Shown here piece after piece: positions 48,601 through 59,962 of a DNA stretch of 64,000 nt (the first letter of the stretch is position 1; each line of letters begins with the position of its first letter). A program made the translations under genes and the position numbers. The stretch is taken from contig JBOZIK010000001.1 of NCBI GenBank assembly GCA_051453625.1, positions 229,000,615 through 229,064,614 on the forward strand, read 5' to 3'. This stretch comes from Welwitschia mirabilis (taxonomy: Eukaryota; Gnetophyta; Gnetopsida; Welwitschiales). A model generated the notes under the pieces. The model made no database searches and was not told the DNA's origin. It saw only the letters and a list, made by a program, of their open reading frames with translations.

Positions 48601-50320
48601 GGTCTTATATCATCATGAGATTGTAAGCATCCTTGCTATCCCCCAGGTATGAGGAAATAATTATTCCATGTGGGATTTATTAGGCCTTATCATAGTCTTT
48701 GATCTTTGGTCTAGTATTATTTATAGTGATTGCATCAATAATAAATGCATTTTCATCTATGAATAGATTTGATTTACTTTTTCATCTTTGATTCAATTAT
48801 TATTATTGATTATATAATAGAATATTTNNNNNNNNNNAATAATATTTTCAAAATGTATTATGTACTTATTTCATAGATTTGTTCCTTCAACATTTTATAG
48901 GACTTAGACAATTGATATGTTAATAGATTATATCTTTTAAGCTATCCTAGTTTTTCAACATTTCATTGTAAGACATAATATATCCTTTATTTGTACTTTA
49001 TTACATTTAAAATTTATAGTGAATATATTATTACTTATCTAGAAAGCTAAGTTGTACTTAGTGAATTAATATCTTTCTTAATTCTAAAGAGAAGATATCA
49101 AGTCAATTGGCATCTTTCTTAGTTACTTTTTAAACTCTCCTTATACTAGAACTTACCTTTAAAACCTATTTTATGTTCTTGTAAGTTTTAAAGCATCTTT
49201 ATAATTTATGTGAGAGAATAATAATTAGCATTACTTATAATACAATAGAAGCCCTAGTTTCTTATTTAGAACTACTATGTATACCTTAATTGTTAGGTTA
49301 CATCTTTCCAAAATCAAAATCTACTATAGAAGTTAAGTTATAACAGAATCCAAAGTAGAACCAACTCATGTTTAAATGGCAAGTAGATATTGAGTTGAAA
49401 CGTCATTCATAAGAGTTACAACTCTTATTATATTGCTTAATAATTATCCCAAACGTCTATGTGTGTATGTATTATAATAAGTTTCGTTTCATCAATTATA
49501 AACAAGATATTTCTATGTGAACCAAAACTAGGGGACATGAATGTATGACATTAGTATTAATTTTAAATAAAAATTATCTTTAATCAATTCCATAAGAAAT
49601 GATTATGTCATATAATTTTCCCAAAAATATATAAATAGAGTAACAAATTATAGGTAGAAGTTGATCCTAGGTTCTAATAAATGTTCCAAATAATTAAATC
49701 TAAGAAGAAAAAATTATTCTTAATAAGGGTAATTTGAGTTGAGTTGTTACAAAGGTAGAACTATGAACTCTTTTTTCATTGCAAATTTTGTAGGATTGAT
49801 TCATTTTTATCATTGATGATTATTGTATCCTCTAAAAAATTCAATAACTAATTATGATCTCTTAATGTTAGGCATAAATCCTCTTAATGTTAGGTGTCGA
49901 ATCATAAAGCAACTTAAACAAGTCCCATGAGAAACAATTCCCATTGAAAACTACACATGCTAATGATACTAAGCCTCTTTGCATATAATGAGCTACTAAT
50001 TTAGGGTTTAAAAAGCCTTTTGGGACATTTCCAATTAGAATCCACTAAAGCAAAATCCTTTGAAGCAATAAACTAGGAATTCTCAATGGATACCAATTAG
50101 TAAAATTATGATTCATTGATTTAGTGGGGTGATATGGTCCGATTCAAAGGGTTCAATAACTTCCAAATCTTCCTGTTCTCAGGTTTTCACTCTTTAATCT
50201 AGGAAATAACAAATCATAAACAATATTGTGTTTGAGAAAAAAATTATAATCCATTTAGCACATAGACATTGTGCCTATTGGAAGTTATCAATGAGTTCTA
50301 ATTCTCCATTTTTAGTTGGA
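45621..50320. other. Long AT-rich stretch, no gene recognised
   Basis: No coding domain was found on either strand. Noted items: an A14/(CA)n run near 46,107-46,128; a degenerate repeat of GATTCACTAG-type words at about 46,455-46,645 (a Ser/Asp/Glu-rich reading on the minus strand); a TATAAAAG box at 48,446-48,453 followed by sequence that could be an LTR leader; and a 10-N gap at 48,828-48,837. The frames at 46561-46746 and 47685-47933 look like chance. Probably old, unrecognisable transposon DNA. Confidence 0.3.
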
Positions 50321-50329
50321 TGGCAACAT

Positions 50330-50945
50330 ATTTATCAATTGACTTTGTTAAGAAAATTTTATCATTTGAAATTGATTACTTAAAGATCTTTAATAGAGAT
50401 TCAAGCTTTTTGTAATGATTAAAGGTAGTTGCCCAATAGAAGGAATAGACGATATGAGTACTTGGAACAATAGACTTATGCACTAGGAATTTCCTTACAC
50501 AAGATAGTTTCTTCATTTTTCATTTATCGATGTTCTTTTTCACTTTAGCAAGAGTCTTCTCCCAAAGCTTAGAGGTTATCCCATCAAGGGATAATGGTAT
50601 ACCTAGAATCCTGATAATGCCGTTCTATCTACTAATATTCCAAAAACTAAAGATCACTTTTACAATTATATAAAAAGGATTTCTCCCAATTGATCCTAGA
50701 TCCTAAAAGTGTAATATGCTTGATTGTCTTAGGAAGCCTATCAAAAGTTTTTCCCATTCTTTATTAAAGAAAAATAAATCATTAAAAAAATACACATTTA
50801 TCATTTACTTAAAATCACAATTGATTCTAATGCCTTTTATCTATCTATCATATTTCCTAGTGCAATAACTTAAAAAATCATCTATCATGATAAATAAAAA
50901 AGGGGCAATTGGGCAACCCCATCATACTAACCTTTCTATTAAAAA
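50330..50945 (-). pseudogene. L1-type LINE reverse transcriptase fragment
   Basis: On the minus strand the order is typical of plant LINE RT: WGCPIAPFLFIMIDDF near 50,880-50,935 (usual form RQGCPLSPFLF), KGIRINCDFK near 50,825, a box near 50,790 reading FFND where FADD is usual, then ILGIPLSLDGITSKLWEKTL near 50,555-50,615 and a KLSCVRKFLVHKSIVPSTHI stretch, matching the 'YLGxPL...LW......KLSxxGKxxLIKSVLxSxPxY' segment. Loss of the Asp pair and multiple stops show it is dead. Neither the endonuclease nor a poly-A tail was identified, so it is a fragment. Confidence 0.75.
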
Positions 50946-51059
50946 AATATTAAAAATTCCTACATCAATTGTTATTGAAACATCAACATCAGATAAAATA
51001 GATAAATTTATTAATATAATACTATAAATGTCACAAAATTTTATTAAATACTTAAACAA

Positions 51060-52370
51060 TATTCTTTATGTTTTTTTAAATGTAAACCCAAACGTGCAAC
51101 AAACGAAACCCATACGTTAACACTTACAGGTATATACTGGCAGAAGTAAGCAAATCTTCAAATGAAAGGAAAGAAGAGCTTGAAGAATGAAATAGAGCAG
51201 AGTCTTTGTCTGCTGTGGAGACTATCGCAATGAATTTCTGCTGTCTTTTGATCACCTTCAGAATTGAATTCATTTGAAAACTAGGAAACATGCAGCACAT
51301 CGATGTGTTCAATGCAGCAACTGCTTCTCTCAATTTTCATGACTTTCTGCAACGAATGCGACATTGCTCTGCTGGTGATCTTGTTTGCTCCATCAAAAGA
51401 TTTTCTAATTTGTTCGTTTCCCTTTCTGTAAGTGTCGTTACCCTGTTCAGAGCTTGATCAGAGTAGAAAGTATAGCAATGAAAGCAAGTGTTCTTGTCCC
51501 TACTTTAACCGCAGAATTGCTCTGGATAATTTTTTAAGGCTTGATAGGTTGAAGCTCTGGCGTCTGTTTTATCCCTGCAAATCCGAAGTAATTCTCCTAA
51601 GGTACTCATAATGCTGAAGACAGAGGGGCGATTTGCCAGCTAACATGAATATGATGTCTTAATGAGTCAGATATTTCTGCACAAGCATGGAGGAAGCTAT
51701 TCGAAGTCATCTTTTATGGGAAACAGAAAATGAAATTGATAATGCCTCTGAGATATTACTATTTTTTGCTATCTTATTTACAGCATTGTTGTTATTATCA
51801 ATAATGTTAATTAGACGCATTCGTTCTGTCAACATCAACTAGGAAACATTGAAAGGTAAATATCTGATTAAAAATTGAAATCGTAACCAGTTCAAGAAAC
51901 TAGCGTAACTGCGTTAGCAACATACCATTTCTGTGAACATCGACTATGAAATACTGAAAAGATGTCTTTTGTTAAATTATTAAAATTTCTGGCATGAAGA
52001 CTGCATAGGGCGCCCTCTTATCATTTCTCCACAATTCTTTTTACTGCCATTTGTTAGCCACTGTTCTCTGTTTCACTTATATGCAATATTTGCAATACGG
52101 GAATTCTTTTCCTTGCATCCTGAAATACTGAAACAAAAAGATATTTGTCGGTGGAAAAAAAAGGAAGGAAAAAGGAAAATCTTAAAATTCAAGGTCGCAC
52201 AGTTCACCCTTGCAAATTGTTACAAGGTGAACTTAAATAGCAATCTATCAAAAAAAGATTAAAAAGGGGAAAAAAAAGAAACTCCTGTACCCATCATTTC
52301 TTTTATTGTTGACATGCCAAGACAAAAGAGCCAAGACACAGTTGGAAGAGTGTGTGCAAAGTAGCTTAAA
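51060..52370. other. Less AT-rich, CpG-containing stretch (possible gene remnant or promoter)
   Basis: Base composition changes here: GC rises and CpG becomes common, unlike the transposon DNA on both sides. The minus strand has an open stretch at 51,124-51,333 (AVAALNTSMCCMFPSFQMNS, then a Ser-rich SSSSSFLSFEDLL), which starts with TTG directly after a stop and so lacks a normal start; it could be the last exon of an unidentified gene. A short sequence (TTCTGTSAACATCRACTA) occurs twice, at about 51,823 and 51,930. No family was recognised. Confidence 0.35.
51687..51842 (+). CDS. Small single-pass membrane protein ORF (51 codons), hypothetical
   Basis: An ATG frame runs to TAG with no interruption. 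The product starts with an acidic, soluble segment (MEEAIRSHLLWETENEIDNA), continues with about 20 hydrophobic residues (ILLFFAILFTALLLLSIMLI) and ends with a basic tail (RRIRSVNIN). Charge before and after the helix (negative N-side, positive C-side) would favour a cytosolic C-terminus. It lies in the less AT-rich stretch rather than in transposon DNA. I know no family for it; it may also be one exon of a larger gene, as a donor-like GGTAAAT follows the stop at 51,855. A chance ORF of this length is quite possible. Confidence 0.3.
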   Translation: MEEAIRSHLLWETENEIDNASEILLFFAILFTALLLLSIMLIRRIRSVNIN

Positions 52371-52374
52371 AGGA

Positions 52375-52396
52375 GTCTCTCTCTCTCTCTCCCTCT

Positions 52397-52444
<48 letters not shown>
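52375..52444. repeat. (CT)n microsatellite
   Basis: A CT run with a few CCCT interruptions. The Arg/Glu-repeat frame across it on the minus strand (52248-52550) is not a gene. Confidence 0.95.
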
Positions 52445-52448
<4 letters not shown>

Positions 52449-52559
52449 AAAGGAAGTGAATGGCAAGAAAGGGGAGTGAAATCGAAATCTCAAGTCAGAA
52501 GGACGGAAGGTGAACCTGATTCCTATGATTTTTGTTTCCCACTGGCCCATTGACTTATT

Positions 52560-54200
52560 GCAAGTTTTGCAAACTCAAGAACGTGTTAATTGTGTTGGAA
52601 ATTTTAGTAAATGGAAATTCTGCTAATCATTTCGGTGTTTACTAAAGCATGTTACTGATTTGTTCCATTACATCATGCACATTGTAAGTTCTTAGAAAAC
52701 ACAGACACAGACAGGAAATGCTGCTAACATATGTGTTTACTAAAGTATGTTATTAACTTGTTCAATTTCATCACACACATTGTAACTTTCTATAAAATTT
52801 AGGTTCAAATACAAATATGCATATGTGTGTGTGCGAATCCATTGGAAAATTTCAAAAAGAGAGATTTCTTTATCCAGCTGTACTTGTTAACCAAATAGAC
52901 ACTCAGGTGATCTAGAAATAGCCTTACATATATTAGAAGAAAGTTATATATTAGGGTCATTAAGATAATGCCATGTAAATGAAATAAGTATGGGAAGCAA
53001 GATGATTAAGAGGCAATGTTGAAGATAAAATTAAATAGAATCTACATCCATATTATTGCTTACTGAACTTATTTTGATAAATCATGAACTTTAAAATCAA
53101 TCCTTTGATATTTCATGGAATCTATGCGGAATGGCAACTCATAAGCAACTTCACAACAAAATTCGTAATCATATGGAGTCAGAGAATGGATGTTTTATGA
53201 TCCATGTTGGAATTTGCTACAGCTTTTTAGTTAGTTATGGAACTATTAAGAAGGTACTTATGCGTTGCTGAAGGCACTTATTTGTTTCTAAAAGTCATAT
53301 ACAGAGCCTGTCATTTAATCCTTAATATAAATTCTCATACCTATATTTTGATATTGATATTTAATCATTACTCCTTTGAAATTTGACTTCATCCTATCTT
53401 TGAGATTGTTTTTGATATTCCATCTACTTTCCGTAATTTGTCTTGAAATCAAAGTTTATCATAGAATCATATTCCCTAAATTTAGTCTTAAGTTCTAATC
53501 ATAGATTTATTTTAGTGGCTACATTTTCACTTACTTAAAATCTTATCCATAACTCCAATTTAAAAAATAAACTCACCTTCCAAAGAAACTATGAGAAAAA
53601 GCTTAGGTAACATTGTTTAATAATGTGAAACTATGACTTATTTTAATGTAAATACCAGAAATAAGATATTTTTAAGATAAAAACCTCATTTTTAAAAAGT
53701 GTCACAACGCTTTTGATTTGTAATTTCAAATAGGAAATGGTCGCCCAACTCATTCTCTAGGATTTTTTTCCTCTGTAAAAGAGCCTCAGGACGTCATTTG
53801 TAATCATGCATAGTCTGGAAATCCCTTGTTGCCTTGAGATCTATTGTGCTAGGGAAGTATTCCATACTTCTAGTGATGTTTCAAGTCACCTTGTGTATGA
53901 GAGTTTGATTATGCATTTAATTGAGATCCAAGTGTAATTCATCATTGGAAATTTGTCATTCCTGGCCTTTGAATAATGAAGCACAATCTTTTCATTTCAA
54001 ATCTTCTGGTTTTTGTTGATTTGTAAGTTCTTTTTTACAAATGAAAATATAGGGTTTTTCACTCTTTTGAAGTCTAGTGTTTAACCCACCTCAAGACTGA
54101 AAATCCTCTATGTTACAAGCATTGTGATCTTCTTGTTTTAAGTGCTTTTACCCTTACTATTTCAAAGGTTTTCATCCTTAAGACTCTACATGGTCAGGCT
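52560..54200. other. Non-coding sequence, nothing recognised
   Basis: Moderately AT-rich sequence with no domain, element end or RNA gene that I can support. It may be intron or flank of the genic stretch. Confidence 0.3.
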
Positions 54201-54204
54201 TGTA

Positions 54205-54600
54205 ACATCAAAATTTGATGTATTTAATGATGTGGCAATGCAAGTCATCTCTCTCTGAACATAGCCGTTGTTCATGTCCCTATTACATCACAAGCAATGT
54301 GGGACCCTGCATTTTAACTCAAAGTCACAAAACCCCAACACTTAACCAACTTTCCACTATGGGCATCTGACCTCCCCCAGCTAGGACATACACAGAAGTT
54401 GACATCCAAGACAGCCAACTTAGGTTTGAAAACCTAAAGGCCTTTAAAACCCCAACAGGAGAAACCAACCATGTTTTGACAGTTGACATTCTATTGGATG
54501 TTCAAAACAACCTTAAAACTTAGGTTTGAATGCCTAAATGCCTTTAGAACCCCAATGGGACCAACCTACCCCATTTTGATGCCTGGTGGGTCCCTAAAGA
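54205..54600 (-). repeat. Dispersed repeat, inverted relative to 61,190-61,392
   Basis: The stretch around 54,205-54,250 (ACATCAAAATTTGATGTATT, then AATGATGTGGCAATGCAAG) is the reverse complement of 61,344-61,392, and weaker matches continue to about 54,420. The start holds the palindrome ATCAAAATTTGAT. Next to it lies a local duplication: CTTAGGTTTGAA...CCTAAA.GCC TTTARAACCCCAA occurs at 54,419-54,460 and 54,519-54,554. Probably two copies of one transposon or LTR fragment in opposite orientation. Confidence 0.55.
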
Positions 54601-54849
54601 CCCTAAAAATGCTAATGCCCCTTATTTTGAGTCTAATGCCATTTTGACTACCCATCTATCAGCAAAGCATTCAAGCATTCTAGATTTCATCCAAAGCCTA
54701 GATGCAATCTCATTCAAATACCTATGTAATTTATCATATCCATTCATCTAGGAATCCTCAAGCCAAACAACAGTATCCTACAAATATCTGTAAAACTCTA
54801 GGGCATGCATGGGTGCTTGCATTGCTGATTGATTTAATAAAAATGAGCT

Positions 54850-55035
54850 TTGTCACTCTCTATTGAATCCATGCTATCTTGTTTCTGCAGATTGTGGCTC
54901 AAACACCAAATAAAGCCTCCTTGTATACCTGCAGTTCCCTATTTGGAAGGTGTGTGCTATGAAGGAAGAAATGGTGCTGCAGTATGGCAGATTGAGATGT
55001 CAACTGTTTTCTCTAATCACAATATAACTACATAA
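54850..55035 (+). other. Exon-like stretch of unknown identity
   Basis: A good acceptor-like sequence (TGTTTCTGCAG, ending at 54,890) precedes an open stretch reading LWLKHQIKPPCIPAVPYLEG and VCYEGRNGAAVWQIEM to a stop near 55,035. The composition is coding-like (varied residues, Trp and Cys present), unlike chance frames in this AT-rich DNA. I do not recognise the family. It could belong to the same disrupted gene region as the VPS9 exon 1.4 kb downstream, but nothing links them. Confidence 0.25.
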
Positions 55036-56340
55036 ACACCATCCTTAATAGTATAACAAATATAATTAGCACAAAATTGTTGGCATCAATGACAAGACTC
55101 ATGAATCTCCTAATTAAAAGAATGTTTGCTTTATTTTCTATTTCATTGGCAAAGTCAACTATTTAAAGTATTGCTTCTTTAAAAATTTTATTAAAGTAAA
55201 AACTAATATGAAAACTCAAAGAAAGAACAAAGCAAGGATGTACAGAGAGGAGTCGTCTATCAAATGGTGGTAGCATAAGATAGCTAACAATAATGCTTAT
55301 TGAATCTTGTGGGGTCAGTCTCTTGTGGCAGGAGTTTACCTTACGTGGAGTAGGAGATTACGTCACAAATTATATAAAATATTTTGTAAAACATCATGAT
55401 AGATTGTTAAACATTATTATATAGTATGATTTTGGCAAGATGCCTTTACTGCTAGAGCAAAAAGATAAACTGGCAAGAATAAAGAGAAAGATCCTTAAAT
55501 GATAGATTTCTAGGGAGCAAAATTCCCATGAAATCTAATTTGAAGCAGTGTCAATTCACAAGGGACTGAAGTAACCACTTATTCATCATGAGCAACACGA
55601 TAAACCAAGATAGACCAAATAAGTCCTAAACTTCAATTGCCCAAGGTATAAATATCTGGAAAAGGATGCAGTCATACACAAAAATCAATAACCTAAAGGA
55701 AAACCAATCTGAGAATGGCAAAAATCAAAGATGCATTTGATGTATCATAGTTATGTGCACTCAAATTCCTAGCACAAAACAGTAGCGAGAAATGAACACA
55801 AATTTGAAATAACAAATGAGAGACAATGAAAATGTCTTTCTGAGGGTGCTGTAAGCCTGTAACAGAGTATGGAAATCCTTTTTAAACCTTTTTGATAGAA
55901 TCTTCTGAAGATCAAATGAATCGTAATGGTTTCATCATGAAAGCAATCCAAGATAAAACTTTGTATCTATAAGTTTTTGTCTCAATCCTAGAAGACATCA
56001 AAGTTATAAAATTGGAAGTGACATATGTGGAAGTGCTATGAGGTTTCCCAGTACATGTAATAGTTGAGAAATGCTTCAATGTATATAGTAAGCAAGTTGC
56101 AGCATTTCCATATTTTTCTTCAATGTGTTAATGTACACCATTGCACTCAATTTTGTAAATACCTAATGCTTTAGCATATAAATTTTTTAATTAATTTGTC
56201 TCAATATCTGATTTTTCTTTTTTTTCTTTGCTTTCTTCTTTCCTAAAACTAACTACACTTGGGAAATTTTTAGTAATGACTAACTTAAAATATGTCAAGA
56301 ATTCTGAATAATCAATAACATTAGAAAAAATTGTTTTCAT
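55036..56340. other. Intron-like AT-rich sequence
   Basis: No coding signal seen. It directly precedes the VPS9 exon and ends in a polypyrimidine-poor but usable acceptor (CTCGTGCTCAG), so part of it may be intron. Confidence 0.3.
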
Positions 56341-56352
56341 TCTCGTGCTCAG

Positions 56353-56518
56353 GGATTGGAGAAATATCTAATGACAGTTATTTAATCAAGCATTTGCAAT
56401 TCCAGATGATTTAAAGAAAGATGAGGAACTTACTGAAAAGATGAGCTTACTGCTCCCATTTGTTCGTCCAGAACATCTTGATATACATGTTGACCTTAAA
56501 AATGAAATGCCTTGGCTG
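56353..56518 (+). pseudogene. Single VPS9-domain exon (plant VPS9A-like), frameshifted
   Basis: Preceded by an AG acceptor at 56,351-56,352, the exon reads GLEKYLMT, then, in a shifted frame, LFNQAFAIPDDLKKDEELTE, KMSLLLPFVRPEHLDI and NEMPWL. This is the start of the VPS9 domain of plant VPS9A, the guanine-nucleotide exchange factor that activates Rab5-type GTPases on endosomes. The exon is 166 bp; an intact version of 56 codons would be 168, so two bases are missing between the MT and LF codons. The donor is GC (56,519-56,520) rather than GT. Upstream (N-terminal) and downstream exons (LAQKELQKINMY-type) were not found within several kb. Because splice edges are kept, this is a genomic duplicate or relic, not a retrocopy. 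Confidence 0.75.
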
Positions 56519-56520
56519 GC

Positions 56521-58158
56521 ATATCTTGCCTTTCCTTTCATATTATCTTCTCTTATATTGATCTTCCTAATCAGAAAAACATGTTGCCTATTTCATAAGA
56601 GCATTTGTTTCTATTTTTAAATGCCAGGTTTCTGATTTTGAAATTGTTATTATGAGCCTTTTCTTTCTCATGAATGCTTAAAACATATCTATTACTTCTT
56701 ATACTACACTCGTTGCATCCTTTAATATATCATCATTATTTTTGTACTTGGATGCTCTTTCTTTGCAAGTGTGATTTGAGTTGAGGTCTAAGTTCTTACA
56801 CATAATAAGAATAATACTAATGATTGTGTTGCATATTGAAGACTAGTAATAATTCTGTAATATTAGTAGCCAGTGATTAATAATGGACTACACCACTCAC
56901 AAGAACTACTTAGGGGCAAGACTATTCAATAAGCATCTAATATTAAAGGCTTGGATAGAAAGATGGAAGTAAATATGGGAAATTCTCTTTCAGTATTTGG
57001 AGAGGAGTCTCCTTTGATGTCATCTTCGCTTGTGGTACTCACTGAGCTTGATTATGTGATTACATCAATGTGAGACACAGTTCTTTCTCTTTTTATTTGG
57101 AGTACGTAGGAATTCAACAAACATGCCAATTGGACAAGCAATCATGTTATGACATAACCATCTCCTCTGCTCAGCCTGTTATTTAACAAATCTCTCTTAA
57201 TTACATGTACCCTATTATAATTTGTATACTTGGTGCTCAGCTTCATCAATTAAGCAAATTGATTAACTTGTAACTGCTCAATTACTGAGTTTACTTATAT
57301 TATTTTCAATCTTTTATGTAACACTCACCCAGAGTTTGAAGTCCATTGGTTAAGTAAATTTGTAGAGTGCATGGGTGAAGCGGACAAACTTACTCTACAT
57401 ATTTAGGAGATATGTAGTGATTATTAACTCTTTTCTCCCTCTCACTGATAAAGCCAACCATTTAAAAAAAAAAAAAAGGCCCAACAAATTTGCTCCCTTG
57501 TTGGAGTGACTGATATTAATTAAGGGATTACCGAAGATACATTTGTAGATGATGAGGAGTTATGTACTTTCATGAAGTATTCTTCCCTCTAGTTAAATTT
57601 CTCTTAATTTTCCAGTTACTGCCTATTTGAGTATGTACTTGAACCAAATTGCCATATTTCATTTATAATATTATTTATTTATTTTCCATATTCTTTTTTT
57701 TAATTCTTTGCCTCTGTTGATCCTAGGTTCTATGAGAACGCAATATTAATGGAGTGGAAAATTTAGAAAGGACTATGCAGAAGCAGTCATTGACATGAAC
57801 AATGTACTAAGCAAACTCTAACAATTGAAAAAGAAAGTACCTTTTATAAGCAGAATGAAGAATAGTTTCTCTAAGTATATGGGTTTCCTAATCCCTACAA
57901 GATAATCCCTTTTAAGAGGGATAACACTAACATTTATGGTAAGGATGATTTTATGGCTGAAAATGATGGAGCTTGATGAAGGATCTTGTGGATTTAAATA
58001 TTTTTCTACAGAACAGACATAAGATATATAAATGCATAGACAAAATATTGCTAAGCTGCTGAAAACTCACAAAGTCTTTGCAAAACTAGTAAGAACAATG
58101 ATAAGCTTGATTTACAACAAATGAAATAGTTCCTGTATTAATAAATCAGCATTACAAA
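56521..58158. other. Non-coding sequence between the VPS9 exon and a small copia
   Basis: Intron-like AT-rich sequence with short homopolymers (A13 near 57,465). No further VPS9 exon or other domain is recognised. Confidence 0.3.
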
Positions 58159-58554
58159 TGTTATGATGTGAAGCCAAATTTTACATTAAATTTGTTATAT
58201 TATATTGTAATGTTGTAAAGGAAGGTTATCCCTTGGTAGTTGATTACATGTTGTAATTAAAAGTTAAAATCCAACTTGGGAGTAATGGAGGATGAGATTT
58301 ACATTTTTGAAGCTTGACTTTGGTTAAAAATCCTAACCTTATTTAAAGGGCTCGAATCTTTACACATTGTATGTGACAGGTTCATTTGCATGACTAGAAA
58401 TAGAGTTGTTCCTTCACTCATGGATGTCTAACTTTGAGGGTTTTACTTAGTAAATTTGTGTGTCTTGTGACTCCTCTTGTTTTGCATTTTTGGCTGTTTT
58501 ATGCTTCACCATTTTTGTTGTTGTTGAGTGTAATTTTTTATTGTAGTGCTAATA
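58159..58554 (+). repeat. 5' LTR of a small copia element
   Basis: Starts TGTTATGATGTGAAGCCAAA and matches 59,963-60,270 and then 60,767-60,873. Shared blocks include GTAATGTTGTAAAGGAAG, TTGAAGCTTG, AAAAATCCTAACCT and TTTTTGTTGTTG. About 396 bp long. The 5-base flank before it is ACAAA; the flank after the other LTR is ACAAG, a 4-of-5 match to a target duplication. Confidence 0.8.
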
Positions 58555-59962
58555 GAGGTTCAAGTTTTGATCCTTGCATTGTAGCAATTGAATAAACAAG
58601 GATACAGCGTAGAAGTCTAGAGAAGGTGGATCTAGTTTTTTTCACCTTGTTTCAGCTCTAGTGGTCCTATGTAGAGATTGGTGGGGATCTCTAAGAATGT
58701 GTAGTGTCAACTTGGAGAATTTGTGGCTTTTACTAAACTATGCTTGATTGTTTTTTATTTCCTTATGGATTCTTGATTTAGTGGAAGCCATGGATGCAAA
58801 TATGGCTAATGTTGAAAAGTTTGATGGAAGGTATTATAGTTTGTGGAAGATGAAAATCACAAATTTGTTGTACAAGAAAGGATGAGATGTTTTTTGGGCA
58901 AGCCTTTGTCTATGTCTAGTGAGCAATGGTCAATGTTGGATTAAATGGCACTTGGCATAGTCTGTAGGCACATCAAGAATTCAACCTTGACCAAGCACCA
59001 AAAAGAACAAATGACGCTAAGGCTATTAAAAAGAATGGACATGTGTTTCCAAGCTACAAATGCATGCAATAGGGTTTATCTTTATAGAAAATTGCATCAA
59101 ATGGATAATGTTAGAATTTGAGAAGCTATTAGATTTCTTAACATGATTTAATGCCATAGTGGCAAATATGGAAGTAGTAAATTATGAGATTTTGGGTGAT
59201 AAATGCTCGTGTGATAAATGCTCATTAATGATGTTGGGTGCATTATAGGAAAGCTAGATCCATGTAGTAATAGCAATTAGTGCCCATACCTTTTTCGACA
59301 TGGGCTATGATGTTGTTGCTAGTATTTTCAAGATGGACTAATTGATACATTGGGGGATGAATGGATTTTTATCTAAGGTCAGAGCTCTATTTGTAGGTGG
59401 AGGTTGAAAGAAGAAAAAAGCAACAAACAATTTGCTAGAAATGCAATAGGAAAGGATATGTAAAGAGAAACATTCTAGTGCATAGGCATAATGTTGATTA
59501 GTCTAACCAAGTCAAGTCTTTGGAACATGTTGATGATGTCATTGTGGAGGATGATCCTTTCACACTTTAATGCTTCTTAACTCAAGTTATAGTATATTCT
59601 TCTTACATCATGACATATTGTCAGGGGAGTTATATCATATTTTGTTCTTTGGTTTGTTTCAATTTCAGGAGGTATATGTCTATATGTTAATGTAGAAGTT
59701 CATCAAAATTGATGGCATTGGACTTGTCTTGAATAGTGTTGATTGTGTTAAGTTTGTTTCCATAGTTTAATGCAAGATCTTTGTGTGCTAAAGGGTTTTT
59801 GAAGGCCTTGCTGGAAAAAAACCATATGGTGTATAGCTTCTAATATATTGTGGTTGCAACCCAACTCTTCTCTAGCATGATCTAGCTTGATTTGGCTAGT
59901 TTGGAAATGCATGGTTGTTTTAGTAGGATGGAGAAATGTAGAGTTGTCTTCAAGTAGGAGAT
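58555..59962 (+). pseudogene. Gag-only interior of a small copia element
   Basis: An ATG-led stretch at about 58,790 reads MDANMANVEKFDGRYYSLWK and then MKITNLLYKKG, the start of a copia gag (usual form: FDGxNFxxWKxRMxxLL). WSMLD, LGIVCRHIKNSTLTK-like and NRVYLYRKLHQMDN blocks follow with frameshifts to about 59,110, and DTLGDEW near 59,345-59,365. No protease, integrase or RT blocks appear before a clean polypurine tract (CAAGTAGGAGAT, 59,951-59,962) at the right LTR. The primer site is not clear; only an AGAGGTTCAAG trace remains. The element is therefore non-autonomous, carrying gag only. Confidence 0.75.
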
